Below are positions 48,381-60,973 of a stretch of DNA of 64,000 nt, in pieces. The first letter of the stretch is position 1, and each line of letters opens with the position of its first letter. The notes under the pieces were generated by a model. It ran no database searches. It saw only the letters and a list, made by a program, of their open reading frames with translations, and was not told where the DNA came from. This DNA is from Dimorphilus gyrociliatus. Its lineage: Eukaryota > Annelida > Polychaeta > Dinophilidae. A program made the position numbers and the translations under genes. The stretch covers positions 2,537,891 through 2,601,890 of the forward strand of contig CAJFCJ010000002.1 of the NCBI GenBank assembly GCA_904063045.1, written 5' to 3'.

Positions 48381-51300
48381 TTAACAGTCTGGAGCGGGCC
48401 TATGATGATGATGATGTTCATAGAGAGGTGGAGGTAAAAGTCCGCGAAATGATTGAGGGTTGTAATTTACTTCGGATCCATTTTCGCCGGCCGATACGAC
48501 TGAACATCTTTCACCTTTTGGATCGCATACGGCGTAGGAATCTAATTCGGCTGGAAGAGGTGGAGCTGAAGGCAGCAAGCCTGTTGTTTCCTCTCTATCA
48601 GGAGGCGGTCCCGGATATTTTTCGGTAGTATGTAGAGGGAAGCCTAATAGACCAACAGCTCCCGAAAAGTGCCTATCGACGACCGGAGAAGACGTTGATT
48701 TCTGATGCGTTATCTCGACGGCCCGCTCTTTGTCCTCATCGTCTGAATCGTGATCTGTTGGTAGATAGAGGAATTTATATTTTACGCTACTCGGAATATT
48801 CAACAGCGTTATCTATCAGGAGAAAGGGTACTTTGGGGATTAAATAGCGTATTATTAAAAACACTGGGTTTAATAATTCACAATAATTATTCTTGCTTTT
48901 TTTTTTCAACTTTAATTTTATTGTTGGAAAACAAGGAAAAAGCGCAAAAAACCCAGCTATATATAATCAAATAATTAACACTTCTACTTTTATTGCTGCA
49001 AAGCTAATTTATAAAAAAGATCCATTCATCCAAAGAAAATTTAATGCATATGGTCCTTAATAATAATTGCTTTTTTTCCAACAGAGTTATCATCCTTTTT
49101 AGAAGATATACCTTAAGGAATGGAATAACATTTTAAGCAAAATTAATCGACCTTTTGAGCTTTGGCCGCGAATGTAAATTGAAGGATATCGATATAATAT
49201 AACTGGGTGTGAGAGAAAAGACAGGAATTTCCTTTTAAACACACACACACATTCTCTCTTTCCTCGTTCACACACTTTCTCGTTTCTCTTGTTTAATCGT
49301 TTATAAAAAGTAGCCATTCTATACAGCATGTTTATATTATAAGTTTGTAATAGGAAATTGTCGTCTGAGAAGCGACCCCTAGCGATTTGGTAACGCTCCT
49401 CTTAATATTTCATATTATTGCAATCTCTAGGTAGAAGATATTTATGTTGTAATAAAATTGTATATAGGTCATTTATCACTAAATCAATTATCAATTAATG
49501 GTGAAAAAACTGGTTACGCTATGTTATAAATGCTTTTTAAGCTCAGCGACAAAAAGTAGTCTTTTCCGCATTAATTAATCACGCAAGTCTAGCGGCAAAC
49601 TTATCCTTTCATATAGTAATGAAATCTATATAAGGGAGATTATTACTGAATGTTATACACCTGATCGCACACCAATTTCTTAGCCAACCCCTGTACATAA
49701 AATATTATGTTTGACGTTCGATTTGCCAAGCGCACTCTGGCGGTATTATTTATTGAGCAAATAACTTTTACCTCTTGAATATCTTAGTACATTTACTGCA
49801 CTCACCTGGAGAACAACACTTGTAAGAACACAATCCATCGCCATCCTTTCTTGATTCATGATTCGCCTTTCTCCTTTTCCAGAAATAGGCTAGGAATGCG
49901 ATGGCTATTATAAGGACGATGACAATTGGTAGTGTTATTAGAAGGGGTAATGATAATGCAGACATGCCATCTGAACCGCTATTCTCGTTTAGCTTCCAGG
50001 GAAAAGTGTCAATTGTATCATCTTCCTGATTACAGCGAAATCTGTTCCAATTCTGATGATAAAGACAGCACATAGCCCTGCCCTGATGCTGACAGCAACA
50101 GTAGTCAATACCAGGCTTGAAAGAGGTAACAGTACATTCGTGGGTAAATACTCCAACATATTCGTCTGCGACGCAAACACCACCAGGAGATATAGCATTA
50201 AGCTGATCACTCGCAACTTTTATCAATTCCATGAAGTAAGAAGTAAGGTTTTTTTTAAAAAAAAAATTGAAAAAGGTAAAATTAGCTACAGTAAGAAAAT
50301 CATCTGTTATTTAAATAAACTGTTTAATAAAAAATGGTAGAAATATCGTGCAAAATAAAGAATAAGAATAGAAAGATAAAAAAAAATAAAGTTTTTATAG
50401 ATAAAGAAAGAATCAGCAAGAATTTTTTTAAAACGATTATCGCTAAATCTTTCCCTTGTGATGAGTTCCCCAAACGAAAATATGGCAATTATTTCCACCT
50501 TAGGATAATCTTACTATGGAGATTTTCGAAAATTATATTTATTAAATATTAAAAATAAAACTTTTAATATTGCTAAATGGCTTTTAACACCTTTTACCAA
50601 ATGACATAGTTCGTTGAGAGGAATCATTCTGTTTTATTAAAACTATTAAAAACTTGTTTAAAACAAAAAATAATCTATATATTATTCATATTTTACTGAA
50701 AAAATAATTCGTATAAGTCTAATAATATCATGCAAAAAAGTGGTGGCGGCGATGGGAAAGGGAACCGACAGAACACTGATTTATCACGGATGAAAGAAGG
50801 CAGCGGATTATATCGTTTTTATACATCTTATAAATCTGAATATATCTTTTATGTAAATTGTATCTCGAGAAAACGGATATAATATATATGGTATATATGC
50901 TGGGAAAAATGCCAATGAGGAAGAATAGAGGAATAATTGAGTTTTCTTTATTTTATCTGCTTTTTCATGAGTCTATAATAACAATTGAAAGTAGTAGTAA
51001 ACATGACAAGAGAGGTCAAATAATCTTCTTTCATCCATGAATAAAAAAAATATACTTTAATAAACTTTTAATATACATTTATATGCATATCTTTTCTTAA
51101 TTAGAAATAATAATAATGATAATAATAATAAGAGATTTATCCGAATCTATCACTCCGACCTTACCATGGTTACTGCCTTTTAAACTGCTTTGGGCTGCGA
51201 AATATTTAAAAAGAATGATTTGATAAAAAACTGATAGTCATACAATCGACCGCCGCCAGCCACAACACGGTAGCAGGCAGCATCGTCGCCGTGAACTAGA

Positions 51301-51938
51301 CCACGCATGCGCAGTCTTAGAGATATTTTTTTTGGCAAATGTGCGTGCTACATGAGTTTTATAGGAAATAAAAAAGTGGATATATAACGTCCGGTATTAG
51401 AATGGATCGTTACAAAAAGAAAAGGAATATATATATGTCGCATAGACAAGCTTGAAATAATACAAAAATCGTAGACAATATAACATAAAGTATAAACAAT
51501 AAATACCAAATACTAATAGGTACATTAGTATACAATATGTATTGTTTATGTATTTATACTGCATATATACATATATATATATATATATATAAATTTATAT
51601 ATATATATATATATGTATAGAAAGTTTCTTCAACGAAAATATTAGAGACGAAAAAGAAATAGTATAAAAGAAAGGATTTAAGATTATTTTACTGTTTGTT
51701 TGTTTGTTATATTTTTTAAATATTAATAATTAATGATTATTTCCTATTTAGTTTGTTGAGTTTTTTGAATATATGCAAAAAAAAAAAAAAAGAATTTTTT
51801 TAATAAAAAAAAAAACATAACTTACCACCATCTCTACAAGATTTGGCCTGTTGACTGTTACATTTTCCTCCTATTTAATAAAAATATGGGGAATATAATA
51901 TGAAAATTGATGAATAAACAATTTATATTTTGGTTCTA

Positions 51939-51975
<37 letters not shown>

Positions 51976-52953
51976 CAACATACTCTGCTCTAGTAACTTC
52001 ATATATTTACTTTCGGATCTCTTTTGTTGCATTAGAACATACAATAGTCCGCCACTCAATCAAATATCAACGGTTTTTTACGATTTATAGGACTACATTA
52101 TTAGAAGATTGAAAAATATATCTTGTAATAAAAATGAGATTCGAGTTGGTATAAGAAGTTTACATAGTATCACCGACGTAAGGTATAGATTAATGATAGT
52201 TTAATATTAATATATGTGAAGAAAAAAAAAGCTACGTGACTCTAGTACAAAAATTCAATTTGCGGAACGCTTTGGCGGAAAGAAAAGAAACGCCCGACTG
52301 CGTTTAAGTGTGAGACTATAATCGACATAGTTTGCCCGTTTTATATGGCTTTTTCAAAGTAAGCTATGTGGCCTTTTTCGAGAGCTATAGCGATGATATT
52401 TATTCAGTCAAATGTGAAAGTAAGTGGTATGCAAAAATTTAACTAATTAAAGAGATTCATCTATGAGATGACATTTTTTAAGAGAGTAAAGATAAGCGTC
52501 TTTCAAATACTTTGCGTTCTTTTATACATATATATATATATATATATTGTATATGTATAGCAAGAAAGAACGCCTTGGAAACTCATTAAATTGGTTAGTC
52601 TTAGTATCTTGGGAATATTTGAGGCCAGATATCCTTTGGGAAACGAACAACTGACCAGCTGAGACGCTAACCGGCTCTTGCAATAAAAAAAAACCCTAGA
52701 ATAAAAATATTATTGCCGCTAAAATGATAAAACTGCGTTTAGACTTTATGTCAAGTAAACTTTTTCTTCAAAAGAAAGAACTGAAGAGATTTCAATGCCA
52801 TGTTTTAGCATAAGAAAAAATATTATTCAATCCCAAAAAACAGAGTATTGTAAAAGTAAAAAAAAAGAACTTACCGGCCATTTTGAATAGAATAGCGATG
52901 ATTAAGGCAGAAGCGTACGCGATATGCACCGAAGGATTTGAGCGAATGCTCAT
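48381..52953 (-). CDS. unrecognised Cys-rich single-pass membrane protein with PSAP and PPLY motifs
   Basis: Four exons (52953-52875, 51870-51826, 50216-49806, 48754-48381), all joined in phase 1, give 302 residues. Exon 1 is a signal peptide (HIAYASALIIAILFKMA). Exons 2-3 form a small cysteine-rich ectodomain (GKCNSQQAKSC, then YCCCQHQGRAMCC and WNRFRC). A transmembrane helix (LPLLITLPIVIVLIIAIAFL) and a basic YFWKRRK stop-transfer follow, then a membrane-near cysteine cluster (CSYKCCSP). The last exon is a disordered acidic/proline-rich tail with EETTGLL, PSAPP, PPPLY and a run of five histidines near the stop. I do not recognise the family; the layout resembles WBP1/shisa-type adaptors. 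The large introns (about 1.0, 1.6 and 1.05 kb) set this gene apart from its neighbours. Confidence 0.68.
48755..49805. other. intron 3 of the Cys-rich membrane protein gene
   Basis: About 1 kb with a short CA run at 49240-49252. A 76-codon open frame within it looks like chance. No other feature seen. Confidence 0.45.
51107..51131. repeat. (AAT)n-rich tract
   Basis: Imperfect AAT trinucleotide repeats interrupted by one GAT. Confidence 0.8.
51569..51614. repeat. AT palindrome with AAATTT centre
   Basis: Two (AT)n arms flank an AAATTT centre, so either strand can fold into a near-perfect hairpin. A similar arrangement occurs at about 58943-58986. Confidence 0.85.
51940..51974. repeat. (ATT)n microsatellite
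   Basis: About eleven uninterrupted TTA/ATT units lie in intron 1 of the membrane protein gene. Confidence 0.95.
52527..52546. repeat. (TA)n tract
   Basis: A short pure TA dinucleotide run. Confidence 0.85.
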
Positions 52954-55743
52954 AATATAAATACGATCGGACCCGGATACCAGTTGTAGTCCTTAGGCTA
53001 GCATTCTCTAATAGGCCTGTTTCATGGTGAAAGAAAGAAAAATAGAATGAAGTAAATTGAACTAGGCAATACAATACAAAACATATATATAAATACTAAA
53101 TTCAGTATATAAGTATATACTTGACTATATATCTATAGTCCGCCACGCCGTATTCTCTTCAAGATTTTAACAAACTTATCCTCTTAATAGAATAATTATT
53201 TTTAATATATGAAATTAGTGGAAGGGAAATAAGGGAAGGGCGTTTTTTCGTGACTGGTAAAAGCAACGCACTGTTTCCTGACTATGACGTGAGCTGAAAG
53301 GTAAAGGAAATCGCTAAGCCGTGGCGGATTTTGTTTGATTTTTTTCTAGTTCTTAAACAAAAAGAAAGAGGATATATTACTATGATATTATTGGTGTTAT
53401 TAAAAATAACATAAACGATCGATTAATCTTTAAGATAAGGTCATTTTCCTTCTTTATCTTTATTGTCTTTTCATAAAAATATCCTTTCATACTATTCGAT
53501 TATATTAATTGTAAATTAGTCATGTGATCGTCCTTAGAGACAATGGCCAAAGCCAACTGTTCAATTATAAATATCTCAATTGCTGTCTGAGTAATATTGT
53601 TTTTACGAGGTTTTGGGAGACGGTTTAAGTGGGAGCGAATAAAAGACTTCTTGGAGGGGTATTGAAATTAATAGATAGAGAATGAGCGAGAGAGAGGAAG
53701 AGGGAGAGTGAGAGAAAAAAGCTTTTTTTTTTCCAGCAAATCTAATTCTTATGCATATTTGAGAAAGTATACTTTGTGAATAATTGCAAAGCGTCTATTT
53801 TAGAACAGAGCTTAGCACTCGATTTCACTTTAATAATAAATAAATAGTACAAGTAAAGAGCAAACGACATTAAAAGTAGTTTTAGAGGTCAAGAGTGCTA
53901 TTGATCATTACGATGAGCTAATCTATTGTGCCGCTTCATAATGTAAATTAGGCGAGAGACGTTAAATTGCGCCGCTAACTATCCGCAATACTCGTGCAAT
54001 CGACTCGATAGTCTTCAAAGGCCTTAAGAAATGTCTAATCTATAGTATAGACTAATTTCACACTAACGTGTCAAAAGTTGATACAAAGGCTGTTAAGTAG
54101 GAAACTCTATCAATTGAAACAAAGGTGATAAAAATATTATATAACTGAATAGAGAGGGAGAGAGGGAGAGAGAAAGACAGATTTCACCGGAAGGCAGTTG
54201 CCATAAAATCGAAAAAAAAAACCTAAATAAATAAGTAACAAAAGTAAACAATTTGAGTCCGTTTCGCGACAAACTAGCACGATCAAAGCTGCACGACCAA
54301 TCGCCATCAATCAGCTCAGTCGAAATATCCGTTCCGGAGAAAAAGCAAAAAAATCGTATTGTAATAAGGGATTTTGCAGTGTACTTTTTTGTAAATAGAA
54401 CGGAGAATGGAGGAATGGATTACTGGGAGAAAAAAAAACAAATAAGGCTTTCGAAGATGGGATGGTGATATCAAGGCCGATAACTGTAGAGACTCAGCTC
54501 TCCTCTTCGAATCGGATTATGCACTTGCCACGTTTTCGCAAGAAAATACAGTTTGCTCATCAATCGACCGAGCAGATTCGATTTGGCGCCTGTTTATTCG
54601 ACAGATTTGGCGGTAAGACTGAAAAGAAGGGTAGAAAATCAAATAAACCGGTAAAGATGTACCTCGTTTTCCATGTTTCACAATGATAGTCAAATTGTGT
54701 AATCGCTAATGAATATAGAACATGATAAAATGGAGAAAAAAGAGAGCAAAATATAGGAAACCTCTGCTATACTCTATAATTCAGTTAATCGAAAGAACCA
54801 ATTCCGTCCACTTCCCATTTGAGTTATCACGTGACACTTTTGCTAAACGGGAAATGTGTGTGAAGGGCAACATACTGGTTATAAGATATGGACCTTTCTC
54901 GCGTTTAAGTATTTTTCAATACGGCGTCACAGATCAAGTGACTCCCTTAAGGAGGTTACCTCAGAATTCCTATTAAATAACTTAGGCCTAGAGATAATAT
55001 TGCAATCTAGTATATCAGAAATGAGAAAAAATCTCTGTAACGCAATCTCCTTCGATCACGTGATCTGGGGACACTTAAAAAGTGAGGGGTTAAGGCCAGA
55101 TAACAAGGCATACGTGATTCTATGATAAAAAAAAGGAATTCTAAAAAGGAAACCTTGACTGATAAATATTCATTCCCGCGAAAATATTGACACAAGCCAA
55201 TCGACGCTCCAGCGCTTTTGCCAACAATGATATTGAGCGACCGTCTTCGATTTGGTACCCCTTAAGTATCGATTTTTTTTAGCATCCGTATACATTAATA
55301 AATGAAGGTTAATGTAATATTGTTACATACATATAAATACGTCTGTAAACTGCATATATTGCAGTACGCAGTGTTGTAGCGTGTATCCAAAAAAAACAGA
55401 CATTACTTTATTTACAAACAGTTATGAACTGTAAATGATGTGTTGTATCGGAAATCTTCAGAAATAATAGAAACATAAGCTATAAATAGATACAAACATT
55501 TTTACAGGTGCGTGAATGAAAGTTATCATTTGAGGAAGAAAAAAAACACTAATTTCTAATATTAAATATTTTAGTAATAGAAATAAAAACCTTAAAATAT
55601 TAATTAACTTTTCGAATTGGTACGTCAAGTAATGGCTGAGAACAGCTTCTATACAAAGCAAATTAATAAATGTATTGTTCTTTGTCTATACTTTCTAAAT
55701 CTATAGTTACCATTAGTGTACAGGAAAAACGAAATATGTTGAA

Positions 55744-55796
55744 TATATATATATATATATATTAATATATATATACAGTATATATATAGAATATAT
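55744..55796. repeat. TA-rich palindromic tract
   Basis: Alternating AT with a TATACAGTATATA core; self-complementary over much of its length. Confidence 0.8.
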
Positions 55797-56745
55797 AGAT
55801 AATATATAAATATTGCTTAAAAAAAGAAATGAATTTACACTTTGTTGGGTAAAGGAAAGAACATAAAAAACCAAGACTTGGTGAATAATGTATGAATCTA
55901 CCAAAAAAAAAATATATGTAACGCTTGGGAAAAGACGTTTGTATAATGTGTGCTATAGGCAAGTAACTATAACTTTAAGCTTATACGAATGTAATATGGT
56001 TTTACAGAAGCCATCTAGCTATTACTTCACTTAAAATTTGAGGTTTGAAGATATATAGAGAAATTATTTGAAAGATACGAATTAAATAAGTTTCAATGAA
56101 ATGCACTGCACAGCCGTTCTGTATAATCGAAATTGATGTATATGCAATGAGACAAAGTTAATTATTTGGTCGTAACTGTTTTTAGAGATGAGAAGAAAGA
56201 GTAGGGAATTACTGAATGATTCATAATTTTTTTCAATTGAGCATAAATATTATAAAGCAACGAACTTAAAGCTTTTTTTTATTAGAATATAAACAGAGAG
56301 AATCCTACTCTCAAGAGCCAAATTTAAATGTTTGCCTTAAAAACAAATTCCATATAAAAAAGTGAATAAAGAGGACAGATTGCACAGATAAATAGATATT
56401 CGCATAGCTCTGAAGGAAGTTGTATTTAAATATATAATTCGAAATCTGTCGTTAAACACTTGAAACTTGCAGATATCTTCGGGATATTATTTTTTTATCA
56501 TTCAACTATGCACTATAGCAAGATATTTCATTCAAATCCTTTATTTGCCATCGCTTTCGTTCAAAAGCTATTGGCATTTCCCCTTTTATTGTTCCCTTCC
56601 TTTTATTCTCACCCTCTCTCTTCTTGTCTACTTAATTCTCTTTCTCACACACGTGAGATATAAATTTATATACTATATTTTAAATAAGGTATATACAATC
56701 GTTACCTCTATTATTTGTACCTATATTTGTACACTCTATAGCCTT

Positions 56746-56769
56746 GTCTCTCTCTCTCTCTCTCTCTCT
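56746..56769. repeat. (CT)n microsatellite
   Basis: About 24 bases of TC dinucleotide repeats in intergenic DNA. Confidence 0.93.
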
Positions 56770-58603
56770 ATCCTTTATCTCCCTCTCCTCCAATAAAAAA
56801 TCAATGGAAATCCGAAAAAAAGAAACCTGGCAATGGTTGATCTACATCATAAAAAAAGAAGAATTGAGGCAATCTAAAAAACGTGTTAAGATTACATTGT
56901 CGAGTAGTTAAATCAATAGTAGTACATTTGTTGAATTTATTACTATTTTTACGATTACACTTTTATGGCTTTCCATAGTTCTATGCGTTTGATTTCAAAG
57001 ATACAATTTTGAAAAGTACGTACTCAACATCCTAAAGTGCAAGTGTCTAGGTTGTTTAGTTGTTCGTGACAAACTTAGATCTTGGCAAAAACCGTAATAT
57101 AATTTCCGGTACGGTCAAAACAGAAAATTGTTAATTTTTGTGGCGATTATTGTTAGATGACGGGAAAATAAAGATCTAAAGAAAAAGGGGAAAAGTTGGT
57201 AGAAAAAAGTCACGCCTTCAGTCAAACTGACAAACTCGTTATCGCTCGATGCGACAAACTGAAATGTCAGGCCTATTATATAAGCTCTCTCAACTGCGCA
57301 TTGCATTATTCACGCCCACTCAGAAGAGGGGATGGTAAAAGCTCCATAGAGCAAATATGGACTTAACGAGTCGAACGACTAAACGAAAGTATCAATAAAT
57401 AATTAAGGATCTTGGTCAGTCTCGTTGTTTTTTTTTATTCCTCTCTGACGTCAAAACACCCCTCGTTGTGATATAACCGGGAGGCAATCGTGCATGAAAC
57501 GTTGCAGATTTTTGCAGTAGGAGCAAAAAAGGGGTCGGGTCGAGCGTGTCGAATGATTTATTATCACGGCGTCTGACTTAAAGGATAAGCGAAGCGAGAA
57601 TATACGTTCGTCCCTTCGCAGCCTGAGAAAATTTGTTCCTAGATTAATGGAATTTAGACAAGTGCAGTTTCCTTTTCAGCTGCAAAACAAAGCAGCTGCA
57701 AAGAAAATTGATTAAATCTAACGAAGTAAACCGACACTCTTGCCATACAACACCCTTTAACTGTAATACGGCGGCCGCAAATAACGTATTGCAGTATCGA
57801 TTTCGTCCAGTATATATGACAAGTGTGCTAGCCGTTAATCAATAATGAGATGCGTCCGGACATGATGATGGATGTATTGTATTATTTTTACGTATATTTC
57901 TCATTCCAGCAGAGATTTCTGTTTTCCGACTAGAAAGCGCGGCCGCTTTGAAAGCAAACAAAACAGAGTGAAACCTGCAATTCATTACGACTTTTGCAGT
58001 AGCCCGCTGTGAAAAATCTGCTTTTCACATTTTTAAAAAAAATTGAAAAAAACTGTTGTCTTTCCCTCCAACGTTAGTATTTATATACAATTTTATCATT
58101 AGTACTCAATTTACTAATAATAGAGATTAACTAACCTGCAGGGACAATGTTCACTTATCGAACGTCAATTAGTGACGCCGATTTTATGTGCTTTGCATCT
58201 CATAAATCTTTGAACATAATTGAAATGTTGAAATCACTGAACTTCTTTCAACCGTTGAAATTTTCCTCTTTTAGTAAAAGTTCACGGTGAAGTAAAACAA
58301 CGTGCAATATCTTCTGTTGATATTTCGGCGGCTATTACTCGTCGAGCGAATCAAAATAGACTGGAACCATCTTCCAGTTCCCTTAACCTTCTAGCAAGTT
58401 TATAATTTACAAGCGAACCATAAGGGGGCAAACGCCATCTGCAGGAATCGTTACCCATATTGATATTTAGTTACAGATGGTAGAATTATATTTAAAAAAA
58501 TTAATAAAGTCGTCATCATCATCATGTAGCATATTGCATTCAATTAGTAGAGTGAAAATGCGGGCTAAAGCTAATAGACATTAAACCGATAGAATTTTGG
58601 TGG

Positions 58604-58617
58604 AAAAAAAAGAAAAA
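58604..58617 (-). terminator. RNA polymerase III oligo-T terminator
   Basis: Directly after the 5S 3' end the minus strand reads TTTTT, CT, then a further T7 run, a typical polymerase III stop signal. Confidence 0.8.
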
Positions 58618-58735
58618 GAATACGGCACCCAGTGTTCCCAGGCGGTCTCCCATCCAAGTACTGACTGGGCCGTACGTCATTTAACTTCGGTGATCGGACG
58701 AGAACCGGTGCTTGTAACGTCGTATGGCCGTATAC
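58618..58735 (-). rRNA. 5S ribosomal RNA gene
   Basis: Read on the minus strand, it begins GTATACGGCCATACGACG and ends GGGTGCCGTATTC. It includes TACTTGGATGGGAGACCGCC, the invariant internal promoter C-box region of eukaryotic 5S rRNA, and an A-box-like AAGTTAAATGACG. The 5' and 3' ends pair as helix I (ATACGGC with GCCGTAT). The length of 118 bases is normal for 5S. Its intact ends, TATA element and oligo-T terminator argue for a transcribed gene, not a 5S-derived SINE. It is a single copy in this window, not part of a visible tandem array. Confidence 0.9.
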
Positions 58736-58756
58736 AATAACAACAGTATTTACTTG

Positions 58757-58765
58757 CCTTTTATA
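58757..58765 (-). promoter_or_regulatory. TATA-like element of the 5S rRNA gene
   Basis: TATAAAAGG on the minus strand at -30 to -22 from the 5S start. Upstream TATA-like boxes at this distance assist RNA polymerase III at 5S genes in several invertebrates and fungi. Confidence 0.6.
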
Positions 58766-58942
58766 CAAAGATAGCCAGACTTTTTTTTACTTAGCAAGGA
58801 ATTTCTTGTTTTTCCGTAAAGTTTATCCAAAAAGCTGATATTCGTTTATCAACTACTTGTCAATATTTTATCTATGGTATTCTACCGATGAACTAACTGG
58901 CCTTTTAGCAACACGGGCGGATTTCTTATATATTAGTATATA

Positions 58943-58986
58943 CAGTATATATATATATATATATATATATAAATTTATATATACAG
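58943..58986. repeat. (TA)n palindrome with AAATTT centre
   Basis: A long TA run leads into TATATAAATTTATATATA, flanked on both sides by ATACAGTATATA; the layout resembles the 51569-51614 palindrome. Confidence 0.8.
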
Positions 58987-60142
58987 TATATACATACAGA
59001 GTATACGAGAGAATATGTTACATCTAACATATAGCGGCTGCTTTTCTTGCACATTTAATAATAAGAACAAAATATAAGTACTCTTTTAAAATCCTCACCC
59101 TTAAATTTGGTTCAAAGATCAAAAGAAATTTGTAATTCTTTTTTCTCTCAGAGAAATTATCGATTTGAATTTGAGCGTTAACTAGAAAAATATCCATGTT
59201 TTTCTATTGTATGCGTATATAAAGACTTGTTATAAGTAAAATATCAATGTTTGGAGTATATAAGATAGCTAAATGTTTTGATAAACCTCAGTATAGTAAC
59301 AGATCTCAATAAAAAAACAAAATATTCAGGTAATCTTATCAAAGCATTCATATATGATAATTTATTTCTGGTGTATTTGCATCAAAATCCTAATTTATGA
59401 AGAATAAGTACACACGCACACGCACATGCACATACGCATGAAGATAAGGCAGAAAACAGCTGAAAAAATAAAGATAATTAGTAAAGAAAAAAATTTCCCT
59501 CCCAAAAAAGATAACACCTGAACCCAACTTACTTTTGTACTTTCGCTAACAAGATAAAAACTTGTTGACATTTCTAGGGCCCAATGTATGAATGATAGAG
59601 GTCATCTATTTTAGAGGTATAGATTACTTTCAAATCTCATTGAACTTATCAACCATATCGTGAGGAACTTTGGGCTAGAAAAAAGAGAAGACAAATTACA
59701 AATATTAACGATAAATGAAGGACATTTTCCGTCTGGAGTAAGTTCTACGAAATAGTAAAAAATTAGATGAAGAATGTAACGTAAACATGGATAAATATTT
59801 TTCGTAATTAGCTTTTTTTCTTACATCATTATCAGTAAATTGTGCCAAAATACGAGTTTCTCTTCAACTGTAAATTATGTTTAACTAAGTTAATTTGTAG
59901 AAAAACATAAACAATATAGAATAATATTTAGTATAGGATACTCTAAACGATGTTGTTTTTTTTTTTTACTTTATTTAATATAGAATTTATGAGCTGTACA
60001 AATGATTTATACAACGAAGAATAATAAAATAACATTAACTGAAAATCTCTATTTGTAAAGTTTCAATAGGTGACATTTAATGCATCGCTGTATTATCAAT
60101 TTTAATGCGATTTTTGTTTATGGTTCGTATCGCTGTAATGCA

Positions 60143-60973
60143 TTATCTCTTCCGGCTATTACCCTTTCGTTTTTGCTTTGTTCGTTTTGTCTTCTCTGAT
60201 TTGTAAGATTTCCTTTTATCCATCATTTTCTTTTTCCTTAATTTTTTTTGTCTTTGGTATTTATTAGCAGCTTGATGGTTCTTTCTATTATAGGAAATTT
60301 GAAGAAAAAGCTCAGTAAATTTAATATTATTAGTATTTATAATACTTACTTTTTTTTATTTGATAAGTCTCCATTATTCTCCAAGGATGGCGACTGAAAA
60401 TGGGTAAAAGGTAATTATCAATAACGATTTATTACGGTTAAAGAGAGATTCCATTTACAAACTTCTTCATCTAATTCAGTTCTTTCATCTTCATCATTGG
60501 CATTAGATGCACCTTGAAATAAATGAGTTATTGTAACTACGTGATTCGGTAGCTTAATTGTCTCTGAATTAGTTTCTTCCGTTTCCTCTCTTTCTGATAT
60601 ATTGAACGTCCTCTTAGAGTTGCTTTTAGGCGGCTCTACCTGTTTGATTATTTGTTAATTGTTAATGAAGGAAATAACTGAAGAGCATTAACCAACCTTG
60701 TTCTTTACAATTTTCGTTTCCTTTTTTTGTTTGTTCTTTTCTTTCTTTGATTTTCGTTTTTGTTGAGAGTGAGCAGCAAGATATGTACTGAGAATGATCG
60801 ATAATAGGGTTTAATAAAGTACCGTGCAGTAAACAATTCAAGCATTTATTGGTCTGCACACACTTATTCAATAACAGCAATGCAGATATCATAATCTTTT
60901 ATTACCTTCGTAACTCTTCATCAAATTTCAAAACCGTCTTAGAGGCCGTCGATTTTTTTCTAGTCTTACCCAT
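60143..60973 (-). CDS. NOL12: NOL12/RRP17-like nucleolar protein
   Basis: About five short exons encode a very basic protein of roughly 190 residues, starting MGKTRKKS at 60973. The N-terminal TVLKFDEELRSTYLAAH matches the NOL12 block VLSFDEEKRREYL, and LPNHVVTITHL in the middle matches the family's PNHTVTVTTIS. The C-terminus is Lys/Arg-rich (KKLRKKKMMDKRK...) and ends at 60143, as expected for an RNA-binding nucleolar factor. NOL12/Rrp17 is a 5'-3' exonuclease or associated factor needed for pre-rRNA processing of the large subunit. A CACGTG E-box lies 52 bases upstream. It is divergent from the amino-acid transporter gene. Family call rests on two short blocks and overall composition. Confidence 0.78.

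Larger units (their letters stand above)
50217..51825. other. intron 2 of the Cys-rich membrane protein gene
   Basis: About 1.6 kb. It holds AAT repeats (51107-51131), an AT palindrome (51569-51614) and a small GC-richer island at 51245-51320 containing ACGCATGCGCA, which resembles an NRF1-type site. This island could mark an alternative promoter, but only the motif supports that. Confidence 0.45.
51871..52874. other. intron 1 of the Cys-rich membrane protein gene
   Basis: About 1 kb of AT-rich DNA with an ATT microsatellite (51940-51974) and a TA run (52527-52546). No gene seen. Confidence 0.5.
52954..58603. other. gene-poor stretch, 5.6 kb
   Basis: The longest region without a convincing gene. 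A cluster of plus-strand open frames at 54253-55125 (60-90 codons, three frames, basic composition) has no recognisable domain and no consistent splice pattern. It contains TA runs (55744-55796), a CT microsatellite, several CACGTG sites (54828, 55057, 56650) and slightly GC-richer patches near 57540-58000 with two GCGGCCGC sites. It may be upstream control DNA of the membrane protein gene. Confidence 0.4.
58736..60142. other. intergenic between NOL12-like gene and 5S rRNA
   Basis: 1.4 kb, AT-rich, with a TA palindrome (58943-58986) and a CA-rich patch (59408-59440). No gene seen. Confidence 0.5.

Noticed and set aside
48305-48628. 107-codon plus-strand open frame opposite the last exon of the Cys-rich membrane protein gene
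   Set aside because: It is the antisense of a proline-, serine- and acid-rich exon that fits a four-exon gene; the plus-strand protein has no domain or splice context.
54253-55125. Cluster of plus-strand open frames of 60-90 codons
   Set aside because: They lie in several frames, with no shared splice phase, no recognisable domain and biased basic composition. This is expected by chance over several kilobases.
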